Shown here one piece after another: positions 9,184 to 19,367 of a stretch of DNA of 64,000 nucleotides (position 1 is the first letter of the stretch; each line of letters begins with the position of its first letter). Source of the stretch: Priestia taiwanensis (GTDB lineage Bacteria > Bacillota > Bacilli > Bacillales > Bacillaceae_G); NCBI RefSeq assembly GCF_014638355.1, contig NZ_BMFK01000002.1, forward strand, positions 478,868-542,867, in the 5' to 3' direction. The notes under the pieces were generated by a model. That model worked only from the letters and a program-made list of their open reading frames with translations. It ran no database searches and was not told the origin of the DNA. A program made the position numbers and the translations under genes.

Positions 9184-10302
9184 TTACGGTAATAAGCCTG
9201 TTGTGAATAACTGTATGTCAGCATTCACTTTAATCTCCGCCTTCGAAAGTTCTTCGCCCCAATTGTCCTCTACTTTTTTCCACTCATTATATTCATACGC
9301 TTTCGCATACTGGCCTAAACCAATCGGGTCGACTTTTCCTTCTTGGAATTTCTCTACCACTTTTTTCAACTCTTTATCTAATTCTTGTGTTATTTGTTTG
9401 TTTAATACCTCTGCTTCTTCCCCTAACTTTGATATATCTTTATTTAGCCTCATTTTTGTTTGCTCAATTAAATCTGCGTGTAAATGTACATTAATCGTAT
9501 AAACAAACTTCCCGCCAGTGTAAGATACATCAATATCTCTCTTTAAGTCTGTCACTAATAAAGAAACGTTATTTTTTTGTTTCGCATCTTCATCTGGCAA
9601 TGCTAAGCTAATGGACATTGCACCTTTTTCCCGTGGTAAACGGAGTAAATTCAAGAGATTATTTTCTTTTAATGATAGCCTTACTTTCGGTTGACCACTT
9701 TCGTTAAGAAGTGCTGTCCCTTGAAATTCTAATTTCTCCCCTACCTTTTTAATAACAGGCAACGTCGCTGTAATTCCTTTATCATTCGCTATATTACTGA
9801 ATGTACGAACTGGTGCAGGAATAAATGTATTATTCGTTTGCATACTACGAATAATTTCCATTAAATATGTTGCTAGAATCAGCTTATCCTTTAATTTCAC
9901 ATTTAATACTTCGTCCATTCCTCCCTCAATAATAACAAGCTCTGCATTATTAGAGGATTTCGGGTCTCGTTGATACAAATCGATTTCTTTAAACCATTCT
10001 TTTTGCTGCGTTACCTTTTCTCCAATTAAAATAACTTCCGTCTTCCCATTAGAGGTAATTCCGCTAATCTTCGCATTAATATACTTGAACGCATCTCGCA
10101 AAGATGTTGCTTTCACTGTTTCTTCGGATGTTTTTTTCGGTGCACCTTTTTCAAATGAAGGGGCGCTAATGCTAACTAATAAATTACCTTTATCATCATA
10201 ATCAACACCTAATACTAAGAAAAGCGTCACTTTCTCGATTGGTACACGGTCACTACATGCCACTAAAAAAAGGCAGCAGAACATGATGAATATTCGTTTC
10301 AT
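9184..10302 (-). CDS. Spore germination receptor lipoprotein, GerC subunit
   Basis: C subunit of a GerA-type nutrient germinant receptor, 372 aa, attached to the spore inner membrane by a lipid. The signal peptide ends in the lipobox LVAC (Cys16). The Ger(x)C family marks follow: VLGVDYDD, the DLYQRDPKSSNNAELVI stretch and a C-terminal FQEGKVDPIGLGQYAKAYEYNEWK. ATG overlaps the stop of the B subunit gene by 4 bp, so translation is coupled. Expression is expected in the forespore under sigma-G. No terminator follows: the leuS -35 box begins 19 bp beyond the stop codon. Which germinant it senses is unknown. Confidence 0.95.
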   Translation of the reverse strand: MKRIFIMFCCLFLVACSDRVPIEKVTLFLVLGVDYDDKGNLLVSISAPSFEKGAPKKTSEETVKATSLRDAFKYINAKISGITSNGKTEVILIGEKVTQQKEWFKEIDLYQRDPKSSNNAELVIIEGGMDEVLNVKLKDKLILATYLMEIIRSMQTNNTFIPAPVRTFSNIANDKGITATLPVIKKVGEKLEFQGTALLNESGQPKVRLSLKENNLLNLLRLPREKGAMSISLALPDEDAKQKNNVSLLVTDLKRDIDVSYTGGKFVYTINVHLHADLIEQTKMRLNKDISKLGEEAEVLNKQITQELDKELKKVVEKFQEGKVDPIGLGQYAKAYEYNEWKKVEDNWGEELSKAEIKVNADIQLFTTGLLP

Positions 10303-11402
10303 CGTGCTTTCCCTCCTTTAATCTTATGGAAAATAGCACCGTACACCCATAAGAACATAGGGACAATAGCAAACAAGTAAAAGTACACTTGACCTGTCAG
10401 CTTTTCTAATAGCATCTTCACTTCAAGTGTCATTGGAACTGTTAAAAAAACACCAAAGATAATCACTAATAAAGCTACAAGTGCTTTTCGATAAGAAATA
10501 AATGTAAATATGTTCGAAATAGATGATGCAGCTACATATAACGCTGGAATATAATTCGTTGAGAACTGGAATAAATACAGCGATAAAAAGATAATTTCTA
10601 GACGCTCTAAGAACGCAAACTGAATACCTTTTAATAAACTTAATGTTGGCCACACGTTAATCTTTAAGTTGTCTGGTGTCATATACAAGAAGCAAACAAT
10701 TGTAACAAATAATAAGAAGAATCCAGAGATAGCATTTGCGATAAAAATACTAGATGCTGCTTTCTTTTTATCTTCTAAATACGGATACAGGAAATATGCA
10801 ATTTCAAGTCCTGAGAATGCGGTAGCCATTTCAACTGTCGCATTAAGGACAGGTCCCCATCCATCTTGCAATACAGGTAAGAAATAGAGGATATTACAAT
10901 TGTTCTTCAACGCGAATACGAGTAGAAATGGAAGTCCTAAAATAAAAAAGAAAACAAACTCTGCATAGCGTCCAATTGCCTGTATTCCTTTTCTAGCTAA
11001 TATATAAACAGGCACCATTAATAAAAAGACAAAATGGTAAGACGGCGTATAGGATAAGGCCCATACGTTAATCATACTCGCAGCATTTAGGAGACTAAAA
11101 AAAGCCATGTATGCATATAACAGCGCAAAAGCTAACAGCGCAAGTTTACCAAGCCATCTCCCGAAGAACATCTGCAAAATTTGACCGAATGTTTTCCCTT
11201 CATATAATGCCATCACATAAATAATTGCATATCCAATAATACAGCTGTACATCCAACCAAAGATAAGCGAAATCCAACCATCCGAACCGGCAACAGCAGC
11301 TAGCTGTTGTGGTAAATAAAGAATCCCCGTCGCCATCTGTGTACCATGGATTAACAAAATAAACTGTGTCCTCGTTAACGCTAACTTATTTCCTTTATTC
11401 AT
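10299..11402 (-). CDS. Spore germination receptor permease-like GerB subunit
   Basis: Integral membrane B subunit of the receptor, 367 aa with about ten hydrophobic segments, of the amino-acid permease (APC)-related GerB/Spore_permease family. It likely holds the germinant-binding site. Three in-frame starts exist: GTG 11423, ATG 11408 and ATG 11402. I chose 11402 (MNKGNKLALTRTQF) because GGTGAT lies 4 nt upstream, matching the 3' part of the Shine-Dalgarno consensus; the GTG has no visible site. With this start the gene overlaps the end of the A gene by 8 bp. It overlaps the C gene by 4 bp. Confidence 0.93.
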   Translation of the reverse strand: MNKGNKLALTRTQFILLIHGTQMATGILYLPQQLAAVAGSDGWISLIFGWMYSCIIGYAIIYVMALYEGKTFGQILQMFFGRWLGKLALLAFALLYAYMAFFSLLNAASMINVWALSYTPSYHFVFLLMVPVYILARKGIQAIGRYAEFVFFFILGLPFLLVFALKNNCNILYFLPVLQDGWGPVLNATVEMATAFSGLEIAYFLYPYLEDKKKAASSIFIANAISGFFLLFVTIVCFLYMTPDNLKINVWPTLSLLKGIQFAFLERLEIIFLSLYLFQFSTNYIPALYVAASSISNIFTFISYRKALVALLVIIFGVFLTVPMTLEVKMLLEKLTGQVYFYLFAIVPMFLWVYGAIFHKIKGGKAR

Positions 11403-12948
11403 TTGCATCACCGTTAGATTCACTTTGTTTCTGTTCTTGCATTGTATTTGCTGCTTCTGGTCGCTTTGTTAACATACTTTCTGGCAAACGAACGAATGTA
11501 TCTTTTAAATCACGCCAACGCAGGGGAGCAATTGGAACCCCATAAGGCGTTCCAAATGATTCAAGCGTAATAAGGTGAGCAACTAAAACCATCATACCAA
11601 TCACAATACCAATCATTCCGTAAAAATACGCAATAACCATCATTGGAAAACGAATAAGTCGAATTGAAGATGATAAATCAATATTAGGTACAATAAAAGA
11701 AGCAATAGCTGTAATCGAAACAACGATTACCATGATATTACTTACCATTCCAGCTTGTACGGCTGCTTGACCAATAACAATACCTCCAACAATACCAATC
11801 GTTTGTCCAATTGGAGGTGGCAGTCGTATCCCTGCCTCCCTCAGCATTTCTAACGTTATCTCCATAAAGATTGCTTCTAAAAATGGGGAAAATGGAACTC
11901 TTGCCCGCGACTCCGCAATCGATAAATAAAGAGAAAGTGGAACTACTTCAAAGTGAAATGAGATAATTGCAATATAAATGGCTGGTAACAAAATTGCCAT
12001 CGCAAAGCCAACATAACGAAGCATACGAGTAAACGAGGCAACAAGCCAACTCGTATTATAATCATCAGGGGTTTGAAAGAATCCAGTTAGGTTAATTGGT
12101 ACAATCATCGCCGAAGGTGAACGATCGACCATCACAACAACTTTCCCCTGAAGAATGTGAGCTGCTGTAGCATCTGGTCTCTCTGTCGTATAGGACTGTG
12201 GAAACGGTGACCACGTATTATCTTCCGTATAACGAGATAATGTTCCAATATTAGAAATAGTATCTACTTTAATTTTGTTAATACGGTTCTCCACCGCTTG
12301 TACAACCTCTGGATTCGCGACGTCACCTAAATACATCATATATACTTCTGTTTCTGCACGTTCACCGATTGTAAGCCTTTTAATTTTCAACTCGGTTGTT
12401 GGAACATACCGACGAATTAATCCGATATTTTTCGATACGTTCTCTACGAAGCCATCATGTGATCCTTTAATCGTCGTCTCTGTCTTCGATTCTTCAACAG
12501 AACGCTCCGCCCATCCTTTCGTATTAATAACGAGCGCTTCGTTATACCCATCAATAAATAGTACACTTTGTCCTTGAAGCAAGCCTTTTTCTACCTCATC
12601 CCATGTCTTCACTTTACTCATATAACACGCAATTGTATGAGGTTCTACTACTTGCCAATCTTCATGTACGTCATGTAATAACGGATGAATGACGTTATCT
12701 TTTAACGCGACTCCGTCTGTTAATCCTTCGAAATAATACAGTAACATGTTTGTCCCAGTTCGTAGCGTTAGCGGATGCTTAATCAAATCCGTCGCTTCAT
12801 CAAAAATGTCTGTTATCCCTTTTTCGTGCTCACGCAATGAAGAAGAAGCGATATCTCCTAATTCTTCTTTCTTCATCTCCTCATACGATTTCTTTGCTTT
12901 TTTGTTTTCTTTCGGTTTCTTCTTTAAAAAAATAGAAAATATACTCAT
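11395..12948 (-). CDS. Spore germination receptor GerA subunit
   Basis: First gene of a three-gene GerA-family receptor operon, 517 aa. A soluble N-terminal domain (about 1-290) contains VLFIDGYNEALVI and the VENVSKNIGLIRRYV segment. Membrane segments follow in the C-terminal half with the hallmark PFSPFLEAIFMEITLEMLREAGIRLP and GQTIGIVGGIVIGQAAVQAG. The N-terminus starts with a short Lys-rich stretch (KKKPKENKKAKK) but lacks the long Gln repeat of the other GerA protein in this window. A sigma-G promoter is expected upstream; I saw no convincing one. The germinant is unknown. Confidence 0.95.
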   Translation of the reverse strand: MSIFSIFLKKKPKENKKAKKSYEEMKKEELGDIASSSLREHEKGITDIFDEATDLIKHPLTLRTGTNMLLYYFEGLTDGVALKDNVIHPLLHDVHEDWQVVEPHTIACYMSKVKTWDEVEKGLLQGQSVLFIDGYNEALVINTKGWAERSVEESKTETTIKGSHDGFVENVSKNIGLIRRYVPTTELKIKRLTIGERAETEVYMMYLGDVANPEVVQAVENRINKIKVDTISNIGTLSRYTEDNTWSPFPQSYTTERPDATAAHILQGKVVVMVDRSPSAMIVPINLTGFFQTPDDYNTSWLVASFTRMLRYVGFAMAILLPAIYIAIISFHFEVVPLSLYLSIAESRARVPFSPFLEAIFMEITLEMLREAGIRLPPPIGQTIGIVGGIVIGQAAVQAGMVSNIMVIVVSITAIASFIVPNIDLSSSIRLIRFPMMVIAYFYGMIGIVIGMMVLVAHLITLESFGTPYGVPIAPLRWRDLKDTFVRLPESMLTKRPEAANTMQEQKQSESNGDANE

Positions 12949-13024
12949 CGTTTTTCACCTATTTTGTAAATGTATGCCTTTAGTGTGAACAAAACTGGAA
13001 AGAACATACGGTGAATTTTTGCGC

Positions 13025-13059
13025 ATAAAAAAAGCAACTTGTATCTATGCAAGTTGCTT
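13025..13059 (-). terminator. Terminator of the MFS transporter gene
   Basis: 10-bp perfect stem AAGCAACTTG/CAAGTTGCTT (13032-13041 with 13050-13059), followed on the minus strand by TTTTTTT. It lies just after the stop at 13066. Confidence 0.88.
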
Positions 13060-13065
13060 CAATCG

Positions 13066-14271
13066 TTATGAACCTTTTTGAATGAACACTTCTTCTTCCT
13101 TCACCGTGTCTACTTGTAACACACGATCATACAAGGATGCCATCACTAACGCAAACGTTAAAACAGCGAACAAGAAGATAAATAACATAGTAATATTACT
13201 ATTATCTACAATTGCACCACCAACTAGCGGACCAAACATTCTTCCACCTGTCGCAGCACTATTTACAATACCTTGGTAGAAACCAACACGTCCTTCTGGC
13301 GCTAAATTGTTCGCAATCGTCGGCACAGCTGGCCATACAAACATTTCACCAATTGTTAAAATAACCATTGCAACAACAAACATCGTAAATTGCTCTGCAA
13401 TACTTACAACCCCAAACGATACCATTAGAATGAGAATACCAACGATAATTTGTTGCTTAAGCGAACGTGTAAAGCGAGAAACAATCATTGATACAAGTGG
13501 CTGTGCAAGGACGATTAATGCTCCGTTAATTGTCCATAACAAACTATATTGCTTTAAATCAATATCTAATGCTTGGATATGTGTTGCAAGTGCGCCTTGC
13601 CACTGAACATAAGAGAACCAACATAATGCATATGCAATACACACCACTAATAAAGCTTTCATCGGTCCTGTTAATGTAAAACCATTAGAAATTGACTTTA
13701 CATCCGCTATGTCAGACTTCTTCTTCGTTTGAATACTTCCAAATCCGAACAATGCAATGAAGAAGAAGACCGTATATAATACCGCGTTTGCGATAAAGAT
13801 ATAATGGAATGAAAATGACGCAACAAAACCACCTGCGGCTGAACCAATCGCAACCCCAACGTTTTGTGCAACGTAAAGCGCATTAAATGCTTTTCTACCA
13901 CCTTCTGGCCAAGCATCACCTACCATCGCAAACATAGCTGGAAATACTATCCCGCTACCGAAACCAATTAACGTTAAGAACACAACATAAAATGGCCATT
14001 CATGATAAAAGACCATTCCACTAATGGAAAGAAGCGTAATAACAATACCTGTTAAAATAGACTTATATCCACCGATACGATCAAATAGCCAACCACCTAG
14101 CATATTACCAATTACCCCTGCAATTGAGTTAAACATAAGCGCCATCCCCGCGACGGATAACGACTTCTCAAGATGACCATGTATATAAATTGTATTAAAA
14201 GGCCATAAAAAAGACGCCCCAGTCATGTTAATAATCATTCCGATAATTAATAACCAAATACGCTTTGGCAT
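13066..14271 (-). CDS. MFS transporter (YttB-like drug/metabolite efflux)
   Basis: Major facilitator superfamily protein, 401 aa with about 12 membrane segments. The loop after the second segment has the family signature GGWLFDRIGGYKS, and the matching mid-protein motif is in the second half. It resembles multidrug-type efflux permeases; in B. subtilis the similar YttB is, as I recall, encoded beside leuS, which fits the position here. Substrate unknown. ATG at 14271 has GGGGGGAG upstream. It is a single gene with its own terminator and is not part of the trp or ger operons. Confidence 0.88.
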   Translation of the reverse strand: MPKRIWLLIIGMIINMTGASFLWPFNTIYIHGHLEKSLSVAGMALMFNSIAGVIGNMLGGWLFDRIGGYKSILTGIVITLLSISGMVFYHEWPFYVVFLTLIGFGSGIVFPAMFAMVGDAWPEGGRKAFNALYVAQNVGVAIGSAAGGFVASFSFHYIFIANAVLYTVFFFIALFGFGSIQTKKKSDIADVKSISNGFTLTGPMKALLVVCIAYALCWFSYVQWQGALATHIQALDIDLKQYSLLWTINGALIVLAQPLVSMIVSRFTRSLKQQIIVGILILMVSFGVVSIAEQFTMFVVAMVILTIGEMFVWPAVPTIANNLAPEGRVGFYQGIVNSAATGGRMFGPLVGGAIVDNSNITMLFIFLFAVLTFALVMASLYDRVLQVDTVKEEEVFIQKGS

Positions 14272-14394
14272 GCTTCTCCCCCCGTTCCTTTTCCGTTTTT
14301 CTATTCATCCTTTTGATTCTAGTCCTTTTTCCTATCGTTCGCAATATGTAAATAACACGACCAAAAAAGAGTGTTTTTTCTGATAATTAAACAT

Positions 14395-14425
14395 GAAAAA
14401 ACAACCATTCGAGATGAATAGTTGT
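14395..14425 (-). terminator. trp operon terminator
   Basis: Stem ACAAC-ATTC/GAAT-GTTGT (14401-14410 with 14416-14425), with one internal mismatch, followed by TTTTTT on the minus strand. It lies 20 bp after the trpA stop. Confidence 0.8.
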
Positions 14426-14445
14426 CTAAACGTTCATTTTTTTGA

Positions 14446-15225
14446 TTAGTTTTTTACCACACGCGTTGCTTGCATTAATTCTTTCAGTGTATCTACCTCG
14501 CCTTTCCTAAATAGCTCAATAACTTTGCTTCCAACAACAACACCGTCACAATGTGGCAATAGGTGTTTCACATGTACTGGGGAAGAAATACCGAACCCTG
14601 CCAGTACTGGTAATGAGCTCATCTCCCTTAGTCGTGCTAAGAAAGCTGTTAATTCTTCTGGAAACTCTGCACGTTCTCCTGTTATCCCCCGTACGGTTAC
14701 CGCATAAACAAAGCCGCTTCCTTCTTCTATTATTCTTTCTAACCTATCTTCTGTACTCGTTAACGTCACTAATGGAATCAATGCCATCTCACGTAAGTAC
14801 GGTAACACAAGTTCTTGCTCTTCATATGGAAGGTCTGGAATAATGAAGCCATCGATTCCCACTTCTTCGCATCTCTCCATAAATCGCTCAATCCCGTATG
14901 CAAGAATCGGATTCACATATGTCATTAAAACAATTGGTGTATCGACTGTTGGACGAACTTCCTTGATAACACCTAAAATATCATCTATATGAACTCCTTG
15001 TTCCATTGCTCGCAATCCTGCTCGTTGAATTGTTGGTCCATCTGCAACAGGATCAGAAAACGGAATGCCTACTTCGATTGCTGTTGCCCCGTTCTCATGA
15101 AGAAAATGGAGATATTCTGTAAATGTATCGAGCCCGCCATCTCCTCCCATAATGTACGGAACAAATGCTTTATCTCCATTCTTTTCTACTACTTGAAACG
15201 CACGCTGTAATCGATTAATCCCCAT
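14446..15225 (-). CDS. trpA: Tryptophan synthase alpha chain
   Basis: Cleaves indole-3-glycerol phosphate to indole and glyceraldehyde 3-phosphate; indole is channelled to TrpB in the alpha2-beta2 complex. 259 aa, normal length. The catalytic Glu51 ([11 protein letters not shown]) and Asp62 (VADGP) are present, as is the phosphate-binding GFGISSP near the end. The start overlaps the trpB stop by 11 bp. It is the last gene of trpE-GD-C-F-B-A, followed by a terminator. Confidence 0.97.
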   Translation of the reverse strand: MGINRLQRAFQVVEKNGDKAFVPYIMGGDGGLDTFTEYLHFLHENGATAIEVGIPFSDPVADGPTIQRAGLRAMEQGVHIDDILGVIKEVRPTVDTPIVLMTYVNPILAYGIERFMERCEEVGIDGFIIPDLPYEEQELVLPYLREMALIPLVTLTSTEDRLERIIEEGSGFVYAVTVRGITGERAEFPEELTAFLARLREMSSLPVLAGFGISSPVHVKHLLPHCDGVVVGSKVIELFRKGEVDTLKELMQATRVVKN

Positions 15226-16423
15226 CTTTCACACCCCCTAAGTACGCTCTTACACTCTCTACGTCTTTATCCCCTCGACCAGATAAACAAACGACAATCG
15301 TTTCTTCTTTGCTCATTCCCTTTGCTAGTTTTAATGCATACGCAACCGCATGAGAACTTTCCAGTGCAGGAATAATTCCTTCTCGCCTTGCTAATAACTG
15401 AAATGCTTCTAATGCTTCTTCATCCGTAACAGACTCATATTGTACCCGATTCAAATCTTTCAACAAGCTATGTTCTGGACCGACGCCCGGATAATCAAGA
15501 CCTGCGGAAATCGAATGTGCTTCTTGAATTTGTCCCTCTTCATTTTGCAACACATACATCATCGAACCGTGCAATACGCCAACACGCCCTTTCGTCAATG
15601 TTGCTGCATGCTTCTGTGTATGAAGACCCGCTCCTGCTGCCTCTACCCCATATAACTGTACTTCTTCATCTTCGATAAATGGATAGAACATTCCCATCGC
15701 ATTACTTCCACCACCGATACACGCAACAATCGCTTCTGGTAACTTCCCTGTTAATCGTGTATATTGTTCCTTCGTTTCTTTTCCAATAACACTTTGAAAG
15801 TCCCGAACCATTTGTGGAAAAGGATGTGGTCCAAGTACAGACCCCATAATGTAGTGCGTATCTTCCACGTTCGTTACCCAATAACGAAGTGCCTCATTCA
15901 CTGCATCCTTCAACGTTCGGCTTCCTGCTGTCACACTCACTACCCTCGCTCCGAGTAATTCCATTCGAAATACGTTCAATTGTTGACGCTTCACATCATC
16001 TTCTCCCATGAAAATAACACACTCAAGCCCTAGTAGAGCGCAAACCGTCGCCGTAGCTACCCCATGCTGTCCTGCTCCAGTTTCTGCAACAACTTTTTTC
16101 TTACCCATTCGAACAGCTAATAACGCTTGCCCGATCGTATTATTGATTTTATGAGCACCAGTATGATTCAAATCTTCTCGCTTTAAGTAAATAGTTGCAC
16201 CACCTGCTATCTCCGTTAAATTCTTCGCATAATAAAGTGGTGTTTCCCTTCCCACATACTCTTTCAAATAAGAATGAAACTGACTCATAAATACTTCGTC
16301 TTCTTTTGCTTCTTCATATGCTCTCTCTAATTCTAGTACAGACGTCATTAACGTTTCTGGAATGTACCTTCCTCCGTATTTCCCAAAATGTCCTCGCTTA
16401 TCTGGATAACAATACGTGGTCAT
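15215..16423 (-). CDS. trpB: Tryptophan synthase beta chain
   Basis: PLP enzyme that joins indole and L-serine to make tryptophan, 402 aa. The PLP lysine is Lys92 in HTGAHKINN. The phosphate-cup GGGSNA and the KREDLNHTG segment are intact, as is the C-terminal CLSGRGDKD. The start overlaps trpF by 4 bp and the end overlaps trpA by 11 bp, typical of coupled trp genes. No sign of damage. Confidence 0.98.
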   Translation of the reverse strand: MTTYCYPDKRGHFGKYGGRYIPETLMTSVLELERAYEEAKEDEVFMSQFHSYLKEYVGRETPLYYAKNLTEIAGGATIYLKREDLNHTGAHKINNTIGQALLAVRMGKKKVVAETGAGQHGVATATVCALLGLECVIFMGEDDVKRQQLNVFRMELLGARVVSVTAGSRTLKDAVNEALRYWVTNVEDTHYIMGSVLGPHPFPQMVRDFQSVIGKETKEQYTRLTGKLPEAIVACIGGGSNAMGMFYPFIEDEEVQLYGVEAAGAGLHTQKHAATLTKGRVGVLHGSMMYVLQNEEGQIQEAHSISAGLDYPGVGPEHSLLKDLNRVQYESVTDEEALEAFQLLARREGIIPALESSHAVAYALKLAKGMSKEETIVVCLSGRGDKDVESVRAYLGGVKDGD

Positions 16424-17028
16424 CTTATTTCCCCCTTTGCTTTCACGATAAATTGTTTTATTTTCTCACTATCTTTTTTCCCATTTGTTTCAACACCACT
16501 ACTCACATCAACGACAGCTGGATGAACTTCTTGAATTGCTCTCTGCACGTTATCAACATGAAGACCACCTGCTAAAATAATTTGGTTATGCAGCATATTT
16601 CCTTTTAGTACATCCCAATCAAAACTTGTTCCATTTCCTCCGTAATACTGCTCAATCGAACTATCAAATAAATGATAAGCAACGTTATACTTGAAAGCTT
16701 GCTGTACATCTTCTTCTGTATTCGCCCGGAATGCTTTTATGACTGGCACACGAAAAGACTGACAATACGCTTCCGTTTCTTCTCCGTGAAACTGTACCAT
16801 CGTTAGACCACACGTTCCCACAATCTCTTGCACAACATCACGTTCTTCATTTACGAATACACCAACTTTTTCAATGGTAGCTGGTAACGATTCAATGATT
16901 TCCTTTGCTTGTTCAGGCGTTACACGACGCTTACTTTTCGCAAAGACAAATCCAATCATATCGGCACCGTATTCATACACTGCCTGAGCTGTTGGTATAT
17001 CGCTTATCCCACACACTTTCACCTTCAT
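16420..17028 (-). CDS. trpF: Phosphoribosylanthranilate isomerase
   Basis: Isomerises N-(5-phosphoribosyl)anthranilate to the CdRP form in tryptophan synthesis, as a TIM barrel of 202 aa. The catalytic cysteine is in KVCGI at the N-terminus. [11 protein letters not shown] and the C-terminal [14 protein letters not shown] are characteristic, and VSSGVE forms the phosphate site with the preceding ILAGGL. It overlaps trpC and trpB by 4 bp each. Confidence 0.97.
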   Translation of the reverse strand: MKVKVCGISDIPTAQAVYEYGADMIGFVFAKSKRRVTPEQAKEIIESLPATIEKVGVFVNEERDVVQEIVGTCGLTMVQFHGEETEAYCQSFRVPVIKAFRANTEEDVQQAFKYNVAYHLFDSSIEQYYGGNGTSFDWDVLKGNMLHNQIILAGGLHVDNVQRAIQEVHPAVVDVSSGVETNGKKDSEKIKQFIVKAKGEIR

Positions 17029-17759
17029 CGCTGCACCTGTAATTCGTTGAACATCTCTTCTACATTTTCTGCTCGCATAAACGTCTCACCAATTAGCATC
17101 CCGTCTACACGAGCTTTGTGTAAGCGGAGGACATCTTCTTTCGTTCTAATCCCACTTTCACTAATTACAAATACTCCGTGTGCTTTCGCTTTTTCTGCTA
17201 ATCGTTCTGTTGTTTCAAGACTTACTTCAAATGTTTTCAAATTACGATTGTTAATGCCAATTAAATCCGGACGAATTGACAAGGCTATATCTAATTCTTC
17301 CTCATCATGAACTTCTACTAACACTTCAAGCCCTAATGATACGGCGCATTTGTATAGTTGCTGTAATCGCTCTTTTGTTAATGCGGCAACGATTAAAAGA
17401 ATAATGTCTGCTCCAACGCTTTTCGCTTTGTAAATCTGTATTTCATCTACTATAAACTCCTTACATAAAATCGGAACATCAACACATTCTCGAACTTGAC
17501 GTAAATCTTCATATGAACCTTTAAAAAATACTTCATCCGTTAGAACAGAAATGGCACTTGCACCGTATGCCTCGTATTGCTTTGCTTGTTCAATAATATT
17601 AATACCTATATTAATATCTCCTTTGGACGGAGAAGCACGCTTAATTTCAGAAATAATCGCTAACGATGAATGATTACGTATTTTCTCTAAAAAAGAATGT
17701 TTCTGTCTCTTCATTTCTTCTATTTCTCGTTGTTTCTGTGTCAAAATTTTCGTTAACAT
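17025..17759 (-). CDS. trpC: Indole-3-glycerol phosphate synthase
   Basis: Ring-closing decarboxylase of the tryptophan pathway, 244 aa, slightly short against the usual 250-260. It has the conserved IKRASPSKGDI with the catalytic Lys, then LCKEFIVD, VEVHDEEEL, GINNRNL and SESGI in order. The ATG sits directly after the TGA of the fused trpGD gene (TGAATG), so translation is coupled. It overlaps trpF by 4 bp. Confidence 0.97.
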   Translation of the reverse strand: MLTKILTQKQREIEEMKRQKHSFLEKIRNHSSLAIISEIKRASPSKGDINIGINIIEQAKQYEAYGASAISVLTDEVFFKGSYEDLRQVRECVDVPILCKEFIVDEIQIYKAKSVGADIILLIVAALTKERLQQLYKCAVSLGLEVLVEVHDEEELDIALSIRPDLIGINNRNLKTFEVSLETTERLAEKAKAHGVFVISESGIRTKEDVLRLHKARVDGMLIGETFMRAENVEEMFNELQVQR

Positions 17760-19367
17760 TCAGTTCACCTCTTCCATAATTTTGTTACTTTGAACGATTA
17801 ATTCTTGTAATTTGACTAACGCTTTTCCAGAGTCAATGCTATCCCTCGCTAGTTCTACTCCTTCTTGAAAGCTATTTGCTAAACCACTAACAAAGAATCC
17901 AATCCCCGCATTCAATAGAATAGTATCGCGATACGCTCCTTCTTCTCCGTTCAAAACACGCATCGTAATAGCTGCATTTTCCTTCGGGCTTCCGCCACGA
18001 ATATGCTTGTTATCTAGTTGCTTTAAACCGACTTCGTGTGGATGTAATGTGATTGTACGTACCGTTCCTTCCTCTAGAATTGCTAAATGGTTCTCGCCTT
18101 GTAACGACGCTTCATCTACATACCCACTTCCGTTCACCACAACAGCCCTCTTTCTCCCTAACTTGTGCAAAATGCGTGCAATTGGCTCCATCATATCTCG
18201 TTTATAAATACCTAGCATTTGATTCTCAAGTGAAACAGGATTTGTTAATGGACCTATTAAATTAAAAATCGTTGGAATATTTAACTCCCTCCGTACTTTC
18301 ATAATGCGATTTAAATTCGGATGTACATGCGGTGCAAATAAGAATGCAATACCAACTTCTTTTAATAATTGCTCTATATGTTCCGGTGAACATGTTAAAT
18401 TAACCCCTAAATGCTCTAACACATCTGCACTTCCGCTCTTACTTGAAACAGAACGGTTGCCATGCTTCGCCACTTTTACTCCACCACCAGCTAATACGAA
18501 CGCGGATGTTGTACTAATGTTGAAACTCCCTGACTTATCACCGCCAGTACCACAATTATCAAGCACACCTTCCACAGATTTTGGGAAATGAACAGCTTTC
18601 TCTCGCAACACTCGTACTAAGCCTAATACTTCCTCTAACGTCTCCCCTTTTAATTTCAGCCCAATTAAGAATGCTGCAATCTCACTTTCTGTTGTTTCTT
18701 CTGCAAATAATTTCTTCGAGGCTTCGTACGCCTCTTGTTCGGTTAAATCTTCTTTCTCCATAATTTTACGAAGGTACGTGTTCATCGTTTTCGTACTCGT
18801 TGCTTCGACAAGGAATTGTCCAATTAAGTCATCCCCTTCTTCCGTCGCAATTGACTCTGGGTGAAACTGCAAGCCATATACAAGATACTCTTTATGTTTA
18901 ACTGCCATGATTTCCTCATCATCCGTTGCTGTCGCATACACATCTAAGCAAGATGGTACCGTCTCTTTCCGAAGAACTAACGAGTGATATCGCATCACAC
19001 GAAGGTGTTGTTTCTGATGCTGAAATATACCTGTTTGATTATGGGTTAGAAGCGATGTCTTTCCGTGTTTAATTTGTTTTGCATGTATAATATCCGCTCC
19101 GAACGCATAACCAATTGCTTGGTGCCCAAGGCAAATGCCAAGAATCGGAATCTTCTTGTAAAACGAACGAATCACTTCAACACATATTCCTGCATTTTCT
19201 GGTCGGCCTGGTCCTGGTGATAAAACAATAGCTTCTGGCTGCAATGCCTCTAATTGTTGAAGTGAAATTTCATCATTACGAACAACTTTCACATGCTCAG
19301 TAAACTTTCGTAATGACTGATACAAGTTATACGTAAATGAATCATAATTATCGATTAATACAATCAT
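17760..19367 (-). CDS. trpGD: Fused anthranilate synthase glutaminase / anthranilate phosphoribosyltransferase
   Basis: One 535-aa frame carries two enzymes. Residues 1-194 are TrpG, the class I glutamine amidotransferase that feeds ammonia to TrpE, with Cys79 (GICLGHQ), His169 and Glu171 (HPES). Residues 195-535 are TrpD, which adds phosphoribose to anthranilate, with the [15 protein letters not shown] and [18 protein letters not shown] motifs. The second part begins MNTYLRKIM, a typical TrpD N-terminus, and the internal ATG (18785) has no ribosome site. The stop codon that normally splits trpG and trpD in Bacillus is absent, so the frame runs straight through. Both halves look intact. Such fusions are known in enterobacteria. 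It overlaps trpE by 4 bp. Confidence 0.93.
   Translation of the reverse strand: MIVLIDNYDSFTYNLYQSLRKFTEHVKVVRNDEISLQQLEALQPEAIVLSPGPGRPENAGICVEVIRSFYKKIPILGICLGHQAIGYAFGADIIHAKQIKHGKTSLLTHNQTGIFQHQKQHLRVMRYHSLVLRKETVPSCLDVYATATDDEEIMAVKHKEYLVYGLQFHPESIATEEGDDLIGQFLVEATSTKTMNTYLRKIMEKEDLTEQEAYEASKKLFAEETTESEIAAFLIGLKLKGETLEEVLGLVRVLREKAVHFPKSVEGVLDNCGTGGDKSGSFNISTTSAFVLAGGGVKVAKHGNRSVSSKSGSADVLEHLGVNLTCSPEHIEQLLKEVGIAFLFAPHVHPNLNRIMKVRRELNIPTIFNLIGPLTNPVSLENQMLGIYKRDMMEPIARILHKLGRKRAVVVNGSGYVDEASLQGENHLAILEEGTVRTITLHPHEVGLKQLDNKHIRGGSPKENAAITMRVLNGEEGAYRDTILLNAGIGFFVSGLANSFQEGVELARDSIDSGKALVKLQELIVQSNKIMEEVN

Noticed and set aside
12949..13024. Search for a sigma-G promoter before the first ger operon
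   Set aside because: A CATACAT-like -10 is visible, but no matching -35 at 17-18 bp, so it is not listed.
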